A stretch of 64,000 nt of DNA from Prevotella sp. (GTDB lineage: Bacteria; Bacteroidota; Bacteroidia; Bacteroidales; Bacteroidaceae): the NCBI GenBank assembly GCA_017477435.1, contig JAFUVV010000028.1, positions 26,087 through 90,086 of the forward strand. Reading direction: 5' to 3'. Under the pieces are notes generated by a model. The model was not told the DNA's origin. It did not search any database and saw only the letters and a list, made by a program, of their open reading frames with translations. Positions 29,115 through 37,688 of this stretch are shown one piece after another (position 1 is the stretch's first letter; each line of letters starts with the position of its first letter). A program made the translations under genes and the position numbers.

Positions 29115-29149
29115 TCCCAAGATAAAACGATAATAGCGTTTATATAAAT

Positions 29150-29197
29150 CAGAAAAGGATGTCTTCTCAGAGAAATCTGAGATTGCATCCTTTTCTG
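29150..29197 (+). terminator. Hairpin between the small peptide gene and GH29
   Basis: CAGAAAAGGATG pairs perfectly with CATCCTTTTCTG over 12 bp. A second small hairpin (CTCAGA-GAAA-TCTGAG) lies inside its loop. The 3' arm contains the T run. It may partly terminate transcription or process the mRNA between the surface protein and the GH29 gene. Confidence 0.6.
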
Positions 29198-29226
29198 CAT
29201 AAAAGAAGACGGATAACACACGACAC

Positions 29227-30726
29227 ATGAACAGAAAATTATTCTTAGCAATAGCTATAGCTGCATCATCACTGACAGCAAATGCACAACTGGACATCGA
29301 CGATACACAGACAATAGACAACACCGACAACCGACCGGCCCCCGTTCATCCCGTTCCATCCGAACGCCAACTGTTGTGGAACGAGACGGAATTCTATGCG
29401 TTCTTCCACTACGGCATGAACACCTACACCGACAAGGAATGGGGCGACGGATCGGAAAGCGAGACACTCTTCGCACCCACCAAGACACCAAATCCCGAAC
29501 AATGGCTCTCGGCTGCCAAGGCAGCAGGGATGAAAGGTGGCATCGCCGTAGTGAAACATCATGACGGATTCTGCCTATGGCCTACACAGACCACCACACA
29601 CTCAACAGCGAAAAGCTCTGGCTACGGGAACAACGTGAACATCCCGCAACTGTTCGCATCGGCTGCTCAACAGCTCGACATGAAATACGGGTTCTATATC
29701 TCGCCGTGGGACAGGAACAGTAGTCTCTACGGCACACAAGACTACATCGACCAAGTGTTCATCCCACAATGCGAGGAACTTGCTCAATACGGAAGCGACC
29801 AGTTTGAGATGTGGTTCGACGGTGCAAACGGCGGTAGCGGATACTACGGAGGACAGAACACAACCATCAGCATCGGCTCGTCGTATATCGACCGTGTGCT
29901 CTACTACGATGCTGCCAACCTGAGAGACCGCATCCACCGACTTGCACCCAACTGCGTACTATGGGGAGTAGGCGGCGAAGCACGATGGATAGGCAATGAG
30001 GAAGGATATGCCAATGCTACAAACTGGTCTACCGACAGCCGCAACGATGAGAACAACAACGAACAAGGAACAGAAGACTATTGGCTCTGGAACCCAGGCG
30101 AGAGCGACGTATGCGCCACCGACAAAGGATGGTTCTGGCACTCGGGCGAAACAGTGAAATCGGCAGAACAACTGTTCACATACTACATGCAGACCGTAGG
30201 ACGCAACGCCACTCTGATTCTCAACATTCCCCCTGACAAGACAGGAGAACTCCCTTCGGCCACGGTGAACCGCATGACCGAACTGGGCAACTTGCTCCGC
30301 TCACGACTGGGCACCGACCTCGCAGTGAGCGCCACGGCATCGGCCACACGAAGCGGAGGAAGCTACAACGCCTCGAACCTTATCGACAATGACAAAGACA
30401 CCTACTGGGCCACCGACGACGGAGCAACCACAGCTAACGTAACGATAGACCTCGGTAGCACGAAGACCGTGAGATATGTGATGCTGCAGGAATACATACG
30501 GTTGGGACAGCGCGTGCAAGGATTTTCAATACAATACAGTACCGACGGCAACACATGGCGCACGGCATCGTCGAGCGAAGCCATGACGACCATAGGCTAC
30601 AAACGCATCATCCCTCTCAACGGCAGCGTGTCGGGACTGGCCAGCGGATATCAGGCAAGATACATCAGAGTGAATATAACCGAGAGCAAGGCATGCCCCC
30701 TACTCCACACCATTGCAGTATACTAA
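29227..30726 (+). CDS. GH29 alpha-L-fucosidase with C-terminal F5/8-type (CBM32-like) domain
   Basis: This 499-aa secreted enzyme (signal peptide ending ANAQ) would remove alpha-L-fucose. The catalytic domain (about residues 45-355) has FFHYGMNTYTDKEWG, VVKHHDGFCLWPT and the nucleophile D198 in MWFDGANGGSGYYGG. The C-terminal 130 residues are discoidin-like (NLIDNDKDTYWATDDG, VTIDLGSTKTVRYVML), a fold that often binds galactose. It lies 112 bp after the 66-aa gene and 14 bp before the dockerin-like gene. The HHDG-type fucosidase form can act on alpha-1,3 or alpha-1,4 linked fucose; the exact linkage is unknown. Confidence 0.92.
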   Translation: MNRKLFLAIAIAASSLTANAQLDIDDTQTIDNTDNRPAPVHPVPSERQLLWNETEFYAFFHYGMNTYTDKEWGDGSESETLFAPTKTPNPEQWLSAAKAAGMKGGIAVVKHHDGFCLWPTQTTTHSTAKSSGYGNNVNIPQLFASAAQQLDMKYGFYISPWDRNSSLYGTQDYIDQVFIPQCEELAQYGSDQFEMWFDGANGGSGYYGGQNTTISIGSSYIDRVLYYDAANLRDRIHRLAPNCVLWGVGGEARWIGNEEGYANATNWSTDSRNDENNNEQGTEDYWLWNPGESDVCATDKGWFWHSGETVKSAEQLFTYYMQTVGRNATLILNIPPDKTGELPSATVNRMTELGNLLRSRLGTDLAVSATASATRSGGSYNASNLIDNDKDTYWATDDGATTANVTIDLGSTKTVRYVMLQEYIRLGQRVQGFSIQYSTDGNTWRTASSSEAMTTIGYKRIIPLNGSVSGLASGYQARYIRVNITESKACPLLHTIAVY

Positions 30727-30740
30727 AGAAGAAAGGAAAC

Positions 30741-32570
30741 ATGATTATGAAAAAGACAATACTTGCAATCTTTGCCATAGCCACGAGTTCTTTCGCAATG
30801 GCACAATCGTTCAACGCAGATTCATATAAAAGCGTCGGTGTATACGACACATGGGAGCAGTCGCCATTCAGGACTGGCGAGCTCAGCGGCAACGTGAAGG
30901 TGATAAAGAATCACCTATACAGTTCAACGGGAGTTAACCGCACAGGACATATCGTAGGAGTACAACGGTCGAGGTTCGGCAGCAATACTTTCGGAGTGCG
31001 CATAGACCTGAACACCCCCGTAGAGATAGGACGCAACGGAAAGTATGTCCATGCACTGGTATATACTCCCAAAGCATCTAAAGTGCAGATCATCGGCCTT
31101 GGGAAAAGAAACTCCAACACATGGAACCAACCCGATGACGTGGAACAATTCTGGAGCGAACCTGTCAGTATAAGTGCAAACACATGGAAAGACATCGTCG
31201 TGAATGTGAAAACAAACGAAAACGACAGAATCTACAGCATCGTAGTAGTGCCCGATTGTTCGTCGCCCCACGCACTAACAGAGGATTTCGTGGCATACGT
31301 CGATGAGATAGTCATCAACTCCACGTCAAGCTCACGCTCATCGGTCACAAGCAGCAGCGACCCCTACGATAGTAGCGAACCTGACGACCCCGAACCCGAA
31401 GATCCAGATGAAGAGGAAGGCATCTATGGCCTGAACTTCGACAAGACACGTACGAATACGCGAACCAGAGATCATTATATCAGAGGCATCAGTCTCACTT
31501 CGGCTAATGGACAAAAGCAGCAGTATCCATCGTCGGGCAGCAACTCGGCACTGACTACGAATCTCTACCTCGACGCCACAGCAGTGGCAACGTTCGATGT
31601 CACGGCTGGCGAGACATATACACCGGATATTGACTACAGCACCGACTGGATGCATGCATACACTTACATCGACTACAACCGCGACGGATATTTCACATAC
31701 GAGATGCGGCCAAGTGGAAATGCCGTGACCGACGACAGCGAACTCGTATCCTTCTCGGCATATTCCTCCGACTACACAGGCGGCGCAACAGGAAACTGGT
31801 ACGACAGCAAAGGCAATAGCTTGGGCAATATGGCTCAAGGAAACTACAATTGTAACACCACTACCATGCCGTCGTTCACTATCCCCTCCACTCTCCAGAG
31901 CGGGCTCTACAGAATGCGACTGAAGATAGACTGGTGCTCTCTCGATGCCGGAGGCAACGATGGCAGCGACGGTACGAGCAACGAGATTTGGTCTAACGGA
32001 GGCGGCATTGTAGACATCATGCTGCAGGTCACAGGCCGCGAAGAAGCTACTCTCCATGCCACCAGCTACCGCAACGGGACAATGAGCGACAACGCTGGCA
32101 CAACTATCACAACACAACTGCAGCAGGTCACACGCGACACAGAGTATAAGGTGAAGATGCATCCCGCCAACGGATTCGTCACAGAAAGCCTGACCGCAAT
32201 CTACAAAAAGAATAGCAGCGACCACAGCGGATACCTCGTAAACGACACGACTGTACTTACAACCTCCGATGCATGCTACAGCTACATCGACGACTCGTTC
32301 ACGCTTCCGGCAGAAATAATGTACGCTGAGGTAGCTGTGGAACCGATGTTCAACAACCGTCCTGCCACAATGCTCCTCGGTGATGCCAACGGCGACGGGA
32401 AGGTAGACATCAGCGATGTTACGACGACAATCGACTGGATATTGAAAAGTGATGAGACTGAATTCACGGGAAATTTCGTCTTGCGCAATGCCGACGTAAG
32501 TGCTGACGATAAAATCGATATCTCCGACGTGACGGGGATAATTGACATCGTCCTGGGACGAGAGGAGTAG
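30741..32570 (+). CDS. Secreted protein with C-terminal dockerin-like EF-hand pair
   Basis: This 609-aa protein has a signal peptide (MIMKKTILAIFAIATSSFAMAQ, with an alternative methionine at 30747). A carbohydrate-binding-like beta domain follows (residues 25-205). Next is a linker rich in Ser, Asp, Pro and Glu (about 205-235), then a domain with AYTYIDYNRDGYF. The C terminus holds two calcium-loop repeats, DANGDGKVDISDVTTTIDWIL and ADVSADDKIDISDVTGIIDIVL, which match the dockerin type I pattern. In Prevotella-like species such tails occur at the end of surface proteins. No cohesin is visible in this window. It lies 14 bp after the GH29 gene. Confidence 0.78.
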   Translation: MIMKKTILAIFAIATSSFAMAQSFNADSYKSVGVYDTWEQSPFRTGELSGNVKVIKNHLYSSTGVNRTGHIVGVQRSRFGSNTFGVRIDLNTPVEIGRNGKYVHALVYTPKASKVQIIGLGKRNSNTWNQPDDVEQFWSEPVSISANTWKDIVVNVKTNENDRIYSIVVVPDCSSPHALTEDFVAYVDEIVINSTSSSRSSVTSSSDPYDSSEPDDPEPEDPDEEEGIYGLNFDKTRTNTRTRDHYIRGISLTSANGQKQQYPSSGSNSALTTNLYLDATAVATFDVTAGETYTPDIDYSTDWMHAYTYIDYNRDGYFTYEMRPSGNAVTDDSELVSFSAYSSDYTGGATGNWYDSKGNSLGNMAQGNYNCNTTTMPSFTIPSTLQSGLYRMRLKIDWCSLDAGGNDGSDGTSNEIWSNGGGIVDIMLQVTGREEATLHATSYRNGTMSDNAGTTITTQLQQVTRDTEYKVKMHPANGFVTESLTAIYKKNSSDHSGYLVNDTTVLTTSDACYSYIDDSFTLPAEIMYAEVAVEPMFNNRPATMLLGDANGDGKVDISDVTTTIDWILKSDETEFTGNFVLRNADVSADDKIDISDVTGIIDIVLGREE

Positions 32571-32738
32571 AAATCCCTTTATGAGGTTTTTCGACGGACA
32601 ACGAATAAATCTACGGAAGAAATAACGGGGGGCACGACGGATGCTTACTTCGTCCTGAATGCTTACCACTGTCCACGAAGAGGACACACAACACTAACCG
32701 CTGGTCGAAGACCTGCGGAGAATAGGCTCCGCTCCACC

Positions 32739-32824
32739 GCGACTTCGAAGATGTCGCATATAAACGAAAAACGATAACGAAAGACGAAGACGGAGGACAT
32801 GTTATGCGACATCTTCGAAGTCGC
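32739..32824. repeat. Perfect 22-bp inverted repeat with 42-bp spacer
   Basis: GCGACTTCGAAGATGTCGC plus ATA at 32739-32760 is repeated as the exact complement at 32803-32824. The spacer holds CGATAACGAAA-type words related to the repeats at 26032-26170. No gene overlaps it. Confidence 0.8.
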
Positions 32825-32845
32825 TTCCTTTTGTGATTATACTAT

Positions 32846-32897
32846 CCGCAGGTTTCGCCTGCGGTTACGATAATATGTCCTCTCCGAGGACTTTTTG
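32846..32897. repeat. Twin-hairpin element, copy 1
   Basis: A first hairpin, CCGCAGG-TTTCG-CCTGCGG, is followed by TTACGATAATATGTCCTC. A second hairpin, GTCCTC-TCC-GAGGAC with TTTTT, then follows. The same element is present at 58271-58323 with minor changes. The second hairpin has terminator form. Confidence 0.7.
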
Positions 32898-33009
32898 AGA
32901 CTCACAAGGAGAGCACATTTTACACTTTCTCCAGACTCGCTGGCACTCATAGGAGCAAGCAAGCTTGAAATCCACTTTACACTTTGCACTTTGCATCTCG
33001 GGGATGCGA

Positions 33010-33197
33010 CACCACCCCTAGCCCCTCCTCAGTAAGGAGGGGAAGTTCCGAGAAGAGTAGTTATTGCAGTGCTCGTACTCAAAGGAAGTGCAAGGGAGGA
33101 GTAAGGGAAGAGCAAGGAAGGAGCAAGCAGAAACTTCCTCTCCTTTATTCGCCCGTGGCTCATCAGCAAGCAGTCTGAGGAGGGGCTAGGGGTGGTG
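33010..33197. mobile_element. 188-bp MITE-like element with 23-bp terminal inverted repeats
   Basis: The left end, CACCACCCCTAGCCCCTCC plus TCAG (33010-33032), is the exact complement of the right end at 33175-33197. Inside lies a second pair of complementary words, AAGGAGGGGAAGTTCC and a degraded GAAACTTCCTCTCCTTTA, so the whole element can fold on itself. It has no coding frame. Related sequence occurs at 58116-58189, 58358-58575 and 62300-62440. Mobility is inferred from structure. The full spacer 32571-33293 contains no gene. Confidence 0.65.
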
Positions 33198-33293
33198 CGT
33201 GATTATACACTTTTCATTTTTCATTTCCCACTCCCAAAGAGACTAGGGGGGTGAGAATATGCGGGCGGGACGCTCGCGCTCCCAGCTTACACT

Positions 33294-34691
33294 TTACAAT
33301 GTGACTTTCATGCGCTTCCGGCCGGCGGAGAGGATGTAGGTGCCTCGGGTGAGCGGGAGGATTATTGTTTCGTTGTCGGAGGACACTGTCTGCGTGTAGG
33401 CCAGCTGTCCGGAGGTGGTGTAGACACTGAATGTCTTTCCCCTTGCACCGGTGACCGTCACGCTCTGCGATGAACTGAACATCATCCCTACCCCGTCGTC
33501 GGCAGCGGTGATGCCTTCCACGGCCGTGTCTTCGGCGCGCTGGATCTTGAACGAGTAGGCACGCGAACCGAGCGCATCGGCATTTGTCAGTCGCGGGCAT
33601 TCGCCAGTGACGATGACCGAGTCGCCGTCGAAGAAACTGCCTTTGAATGCTACCATCTGATAGCCGTCGCTGATCTTGCAGCAGCCAATGGACAGCATGC
33701 TTATTCCTGCTGCGGCAAACACTCCCTTACCATATCCACCGACATCGACATTCACGGGTGTACCTCTGTAGTTAAAGCCTGAATATACCTCGGCCACGGG
33801 GTCGTTGTCTATCTTCAGCGTTCCGAAGACGGTGTTCATCTTCGTTGCCCAGCTGTTGAGAGTCCACGTTTCGTCGTTGTATATCCACACGAATCCTCCC
33901 GTCACGCCGTTGTTGTCGTGCCACGACTGCATCTGCGCAATGGATGTCTCCATGTCGGTCTGATAGTTTGTGCGTCCGGCATGCACCTCGAGCCCTCCAA
34001 GCTTCCAGTCCGACGGATTGTTGCCTGCGCCACCGTCGTAGCACTGAATGAGCACGCGGTCGCATGCTCCCGGTCTGGCAGCATTGAGATCATTGACAAA
34101 GCTCTGCCAATAGCTTTTATATGTGTATGGTGCGATGGTGGTCTTGAGTCCGAGGTCGTACATCATCGTGTGGAACTTCACCGCCGTCGTGACGTCGTAG
34201 TCCTGTTCCTGATCGTTGTTCACGGCGTCGATGCCGGGCACAGCCTCGAGCAGGGCTTTGAAATTCTTGTAGAGCATCGTATTGCTATCGGTGCCGTTGG
34301 CATTGATGAGGTTACGAATGTTGCCATAGGACCCGTTACCCCATCCGCCGATACATATCTCTATGCGGTTGATGCTCGTGGGTTGGGTCTTCAGGAGCCG
34401 CACGTCGTCGACGTAGTAGGGCTGCGTTTTGTAGAACACATATTTGCCGTTCTCACAGATGGTCTCGCCGTCGGTCTTCAGTGTTCCGTCGGCCTGTACG
34501 TCGACGTTGAAGAGGATGACGTAGGTGAATCCCGACTCGCGGAGGGTCTTGATGGTGTTCGGACGCTCACGACGGATGTGTCCGCCGACGTAGACGCCGG
34601 AGCCACAGGGCAATTGCGCAAGGGTTGCGTCGAACGACATGACCAGCAACGATATCAAAATAAAATATCTGGAAAGGAACTTCATTTTCAT
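33294..34691 (-). CDS. GH18-like endo-beta-N-acetylglucosaminidase with type IX secretion tail
   Basis: This 465-aa protein starts with a signal peptide (residues 1-25). Its TIM-barrel pattern is that of GH18: YVILFNVDV near residue 58, IEICIGGWGNGSYG near 111, and D155-AVNN-D160-Q-E162. The last motif stands where GH18 has DxxDxDxE, with E162 as the likely catalytic acid. RVLIQCYDGG and GGFVWIYND follow as later strands. The end, TRGTYILSAGRKRMKVTL, is a type IX sorting tail. Next to a GH92 mannosidase, an endo-acting cut within the chitobiose core of N-glycans is the likely role. The substrate is inferred, and a non-catalytic lectin role is possible because the motif is not perfect. Confidence 0.68.
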   Translation of the reverse strand: MKMKFLSRYFILISLLVMSFDATLAQLPCGSGVYVGGHIRRERPNTIKTLRESGFTYVILFNVDVQADGTLKTDGETICENGKYVFYKTQPYYVDDVRLLKTQPTSINRIEICIGGWGNGSYGNIRNLINANGTDSNTMLYKNFKALLEAVPGIDAVNNDQEQDYDVTTAVKFHTMMYDLGLKTTIAPYTYKSYWQSFVNDLNAARPGACDRVLIQCYDGGAGNNPSDWKLGGLEVHAGRTNYQTDMETSIAQMQSWHDNNGVTGGFVWIYNDETWTLNSWATKMNTVFGTLKIDNDPVAEVYSGFNYRGTPVNVDVGGYGKGVFAAAGISMLSIGCCKISDGYQMVAFKGSFFDGDSVIVTGECPRLTNADALGSRAYSFKIQRAEDTAVEGITAADDGVGMMFSSSQSVTVTGARGKTFSVYTTSGQLAYTQTVSSDNETIILPLTRGTYILSAGRKRMKVTL

Positions 34692-34724
34692 CTTCTAATT
34701 TAGGTTTGTATTGCGATAAAAAAG

Positions 34725-34764
34725 CATGGAGCCGGCGGGGCATTGCCTGCCAACCGGCTCCATG
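34725..34764 (-). terminator. Terminator between GH92 and GH18-like genes
   Basis: CATGGAGCCGG and CCGGCTCCATG form an 11-bp perfect stem. On the minus strand it is followed by CTTTTTTATCG. It begins 10 bp after the GH92 stop and ends 34 bp before the GH18-like start, leaving almost no room for a separate promoter. Confidence 0.85.
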
Positions 34765-34773
34765 TTTGCGTTA

Positions 34774-37098
34774 TTATCTCTTCGACTTCTTGCTTTTCGC
34801 TTTACTGACTGCTGGTTTCTCGTTAGAGAACGAGTAAGGTGCTGCCTCTGCGCTCGTGCCGCGCTGTGTGTTTGGCTCTGCTGCCATGGTGTAGGCGATG
34901 CGCATGCCGGCGGTGAGGTCGGCGTGGGTGAGGTAGTTCTTATCGTAGGTCTGGCCGTTGACGGTCATCGACTGTATGTAGCGGTTGTCGGCAGAGTTGT
35001 TGTCGGCAGTGATGACGACGCGGCGTCCGTTTTCCAGATGGAGTGTCACCTTGTCGAAGTATGGCGTGCCGAGCACATACTGGTTGCTGCCCGGGCATAC
35101 GGGATAGAATCCGAGGGCGGAGAAGACGTACCACGCCGATGTCTGGCCGTTGTCTTCGTCGCCGCAATATCCGTCGGGGGCAGCGCTGTAGAGCTTGTCC
35201 ATGGCTTCGCGAATCCAGTACTGCGACTTCCACGGCTGGCCTGAGTAGCCGTAGAGGTAGAGCATGTGCTGTATGGGCTGGTTGCCGTGGGCATAGTTAC
35301 CCATGTTCATTATCTGCATCTCACGAATCTCGTGAATCACACCGCCGTAGTAGCTGTCGTCGAACACTGGTGGCACGACGAACACTGAGTCGAGCATGTG
35401 GTTGAATTCTGCCTTGCCTCCCATGAGATTGATGAGTCCCTGCGGGTCGTGGAACACCGACCATGTGTAGTGCCAGGCATTGCCTTCGGTGAAGGCATCG
35501 CCCCACTTGTAAGGTGAGAACGGGCTTTGGAACGTGCCGTCCTGGTTGCGGCCGCGCATGAGCTTGGTCTCCTTGTCGAACACATTCTGATAGTTCATCG
35601 CATGGCGGCGGAAGGGCTCCAGCTCCTTCGCGCTCTTGCCGAGGGCCTTGCCAAACTGGTAGATGCACCAGTCGTCGTAGGCATATTCGAGCGTACGGGC
35701 GACGTTCTCGTTGATCTTCACGTCGTAGGGCACGTAGCCGAGGCGGTTGTAATATTCAAATCCGAGTCGTCCTGTCGACGATACCTGTGGATGGACGGCA
35801 TTGGCGCCATGCACGACGGCTTCCCAGAGCTTCTCTGCGTCGTATCCGCGGAGGCCTTTCATATATGCATCGGCGACGATGGATGCCGAGTTGTTGCCCA
35901 CCATACATCCGCGGTGGCCCGGGCTGGCCCACTCGGGAAGGAAGCCGCTCTCCTCGTAGTCGTTGACAAGGCCGGCCTGCATCTTCTGGTTCATAGAGGG
36001 ATACAAGAGGTTGAGGAACGGGAACAGGCAGCGGAAGGTGTCCCAGAAGCCTGTGTCGGTGAACATGTAGCCCTTCTCCACCTTCCCGTTGAACGGGCTG
36101 TAGTGTACTATCTGTCCGTTGCTGTCTATCTCGTAGAAGCTGCGCGGGAAGAGCACGGAGCGGTAGAGACAGGAGTAGAACGTGCGCAGATGGTCGGTGT
36201 TTGAGTCTTCCACCTCGATGCGTCCGAGCACCTCGTTCCAGCGGTTGTAGGCACGACGTTTCACTGTATCGAAGTCGTCCTGACCGAGCTCCTTCAGGTT
36301 CTGCTCTGCCTGTTCGATGGAGATGAACGACGATGCCATGCGCACCGACACCTGCTCGCCGCGACGGGTCTTGAAGCCGACGATGCCACCGGCATGTCCA
36401 CACTGTGCCTCGAGCGACGAGGGATTGATGTTGCCATCGCTGACGGCAGCGGTATATTCAAACGGCTTGTCGAAGACGAGCACGAAGTAGTTGCGGAAAT
36501 TCTCTGTCACTCCGCCGCTGTTCTTCGTCGTAAAGCCCACGATCTTATTTTCCGAGGGGATGATCTTCACCTGCGACCCGCCGTCGAGAGCATCTACGAC
36601 AAATCGCGACGACTCGTTCTCGGGGTATGTAGCGCGGAACATGGCAGCGCGCTCCGTCGGGGTCAGTTCGGCTACGACATCATGGTCGGCGAGGTACACC
36701 TTATAATAATACGGCGTGGCCGTCTCGGCCTTATGTGAGAACCACGATGCACGCTTGTCTTGGTCGAACACCGTCGCGCCCGTAGTGGGCATGAACGAGA
36801 ACTGTCCGTAGTCGTTTATCCACGGCGAGGGCTGGTGGGTCTGCTTGAAGCCACGCAACTTGTCGGAGGTATAGACATAAGCCCAGCCGTCGCCCATCTT
36901 GCCCGTCTGGGGCATCCAGAAGTTCATACCCCACGGCAGGGCGATGGCGGGATAGGTGTTGCCCGTAGAGAGCGAATGCTTGGAGAGAGTGCCCACGAGT
37001 GTAGACACATAGTCGACAGGCATAGGCTTGCCTGCAGAGAAAACGTTGAGCCCCGCAAAGAGAAGCAGAGCAACTGCTAATGTCCTGAATTTCAGCAT
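34774..37098 (-). CDS. GH92 alpha-mannosidase
   Basis: This 774-aa secreted enzyme (signal peptide MLKFRTLAVALLLFAGLNVFSAG) belongs to GH92, calcium-dependent exo-alpha-mannosidases that act on alpha-1,2, 1,3 or 1,4 linked mannose of N-glycans and yeast mannan. Visible family motifs are GNTYPAIALPWGMNFW, GFKQTHQPSPWINDYG, the acid E538 in EGNAWHYTW, and DEDNGQTSAWYVFSALGFYP near residue 650. Length is normal. The C terminus is basic (SKAKSKKSKR) without a sorting tail, so a periplasmic location is likely. It has its own promoter upstream and a terminator before the GH18-like gene. Confidence 0.95.
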   Translation of the reverse strand: MLKFRTLAVALLLFAGLNVFSAGKPMPVDYVSTLVGTLSKHSLSTGNTYPAIALPWGMNFWMPQTGKMGDGWAYVYTSDKLRGFKQTHQPSPWINDYGQFSFMPTTGATVFDQDKRASWFSHKAETATPYYYKVYLADHDVVAELTPTERAAMFRATYPENESSRFVVDALDGGSQVKIIPSENKIVGFTTKNSGGVTENFRNYFVLVFDKPFEYTAAVSDGNINPSSLEAQCGHAGGIVGFKTRRGEQVSVRMASSFISIEQAEQNLKELGQDDFDTVKRRAYNRWNEVLGRIEVEDSNTDHLRTFYSCLYRSVLFPRSFYEIDSNGQIVHYSPFNGKVEKGYMFTDTGFWDTFRCLFPFLNLLYPSMNQKMQAGLVNDYEESGFLPEWASPGHRGCMVGNNSASIVADAYMKGLRGYDAEKLWEAVVHGANAVHPQVSSTGRLGFEYYNRLGYVPYDVKINENVARTLEYAYDDWCIYQFGKALGKSAKELEPFRRHAMNYQNVFDKETKLMRGRNQDGTFQSPFSPYKWGDAFTEGNAWHYTWSVFHDPQGLINLMGGKAEFNHMLDSVFVVPPVFDDSYYGGVIHEIREMQIMNMGNYAHGNQPIQHMLYLYGYSGQPWKSQYWIREAMDKLYSAAPDGYCGDEDNGQTSAWYVFSALGFYPVCPGSNQYVLGTPYFDKVTLHLENGRRVVITADNNSADNRYIQSMTVNGQTYDKNYLTHADLTAGMRIAYTMAAEPNTQRGTSAEAAPYSFSNEKPAVSKAKSKKSKR

Positions 37099-37149
37099 AA
37101 TGGTTAGTTTATTTTTTATGTTTATTAATTATCGTAGAAAATGTTTCTA

Positions 37150-37182
37150 CAAAAGTAAGCATAAAAAAACAAACAACACAAG
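37150..37182 (-). promoter_or_regulatory. Promoter for GH92
   Basis: On the minus strand TACTTTTG (37150-37157) lies 21 nt after CTTG (37179-37182). The leader would be about 45 nt. Confidence 0.6.
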
Positions 37183-37400
37183 GAATAACATTATTTAAGT
37201 CGCTCTGATTGCCAAATATAATACAAATGGCAGTCTGCATAACTATATTGTGCTTTCTGCCACCCCTTCGGGGTTTGCTTTTTTTCCATTCTTAGCAGGG
37301 GTTACGTGCAATTGCACTTCACCACCTGCCTGTATTCTTTTCGTCCTTTCAGGACTTTTATTTCTAAGCAACCATATTTGCCAGCATATTTAAAATGAAA

Positions 37401-37499
37401 AAGTCCGAAGGACTGTTAAGATTACAGGCAGGGGTGGAACGCAGTGGAACCCCTGTATAATGCAAATATACATTTTATTTAAACCCCGAAGGGGTGACA
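37401..37499. repeat. REP-like repeat, copy A
   Basis: This 99-bp unit contains three hairpins in order: GTCC-GAA-GGAC, CAGGGGT...ACCCCTG around GGAACGCAGTGG, and ACCCC-GAA-GGGGT. Copy B starts 177 bp later. A degraded set (CACCCCTTCGGGGT at 37261-37274, AGCAGGGGTTACG near 37295) lies to the left. Confidence 0.8.
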
Positions 37500-37577
37500 A
37501 AAGAAAGAATGTAAAGGAGAAAAAGATATTCTCGCATATAGCCTAAAACAAAAAAACAATGTACTTTTGCATTATCA

Positions 37578-37676
37578 AAGTCCGAAGGACTGTTAAGATT
37601 ACAGGCAGGGGTGGAACGCAGTGGAACCCCTGTATAATGCAAACAAACATTTTATTTAAACCCCGATGGGGTGACA
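37578..37676. repeat. REP-like repeat, copy B, abutting the transposase gene
   Basis: This is nearly identical to copy A over 99 bp. It ends 12 bp before the transposase ATG. Such palindromic units flanking a Y1 transposase gene are typical of RAYT/REP arrangements. Confidence 0.8.
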
Positions 37677-37688
37677 GAATTACGTTAT

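Noticed and set aside
31338-32687. 449-aa minus-strand frame opposite the dockerin-like gene
   Set aside because: The plus-strand product has clear EF-hand repeats and a signal peptide, and it fits the operon.
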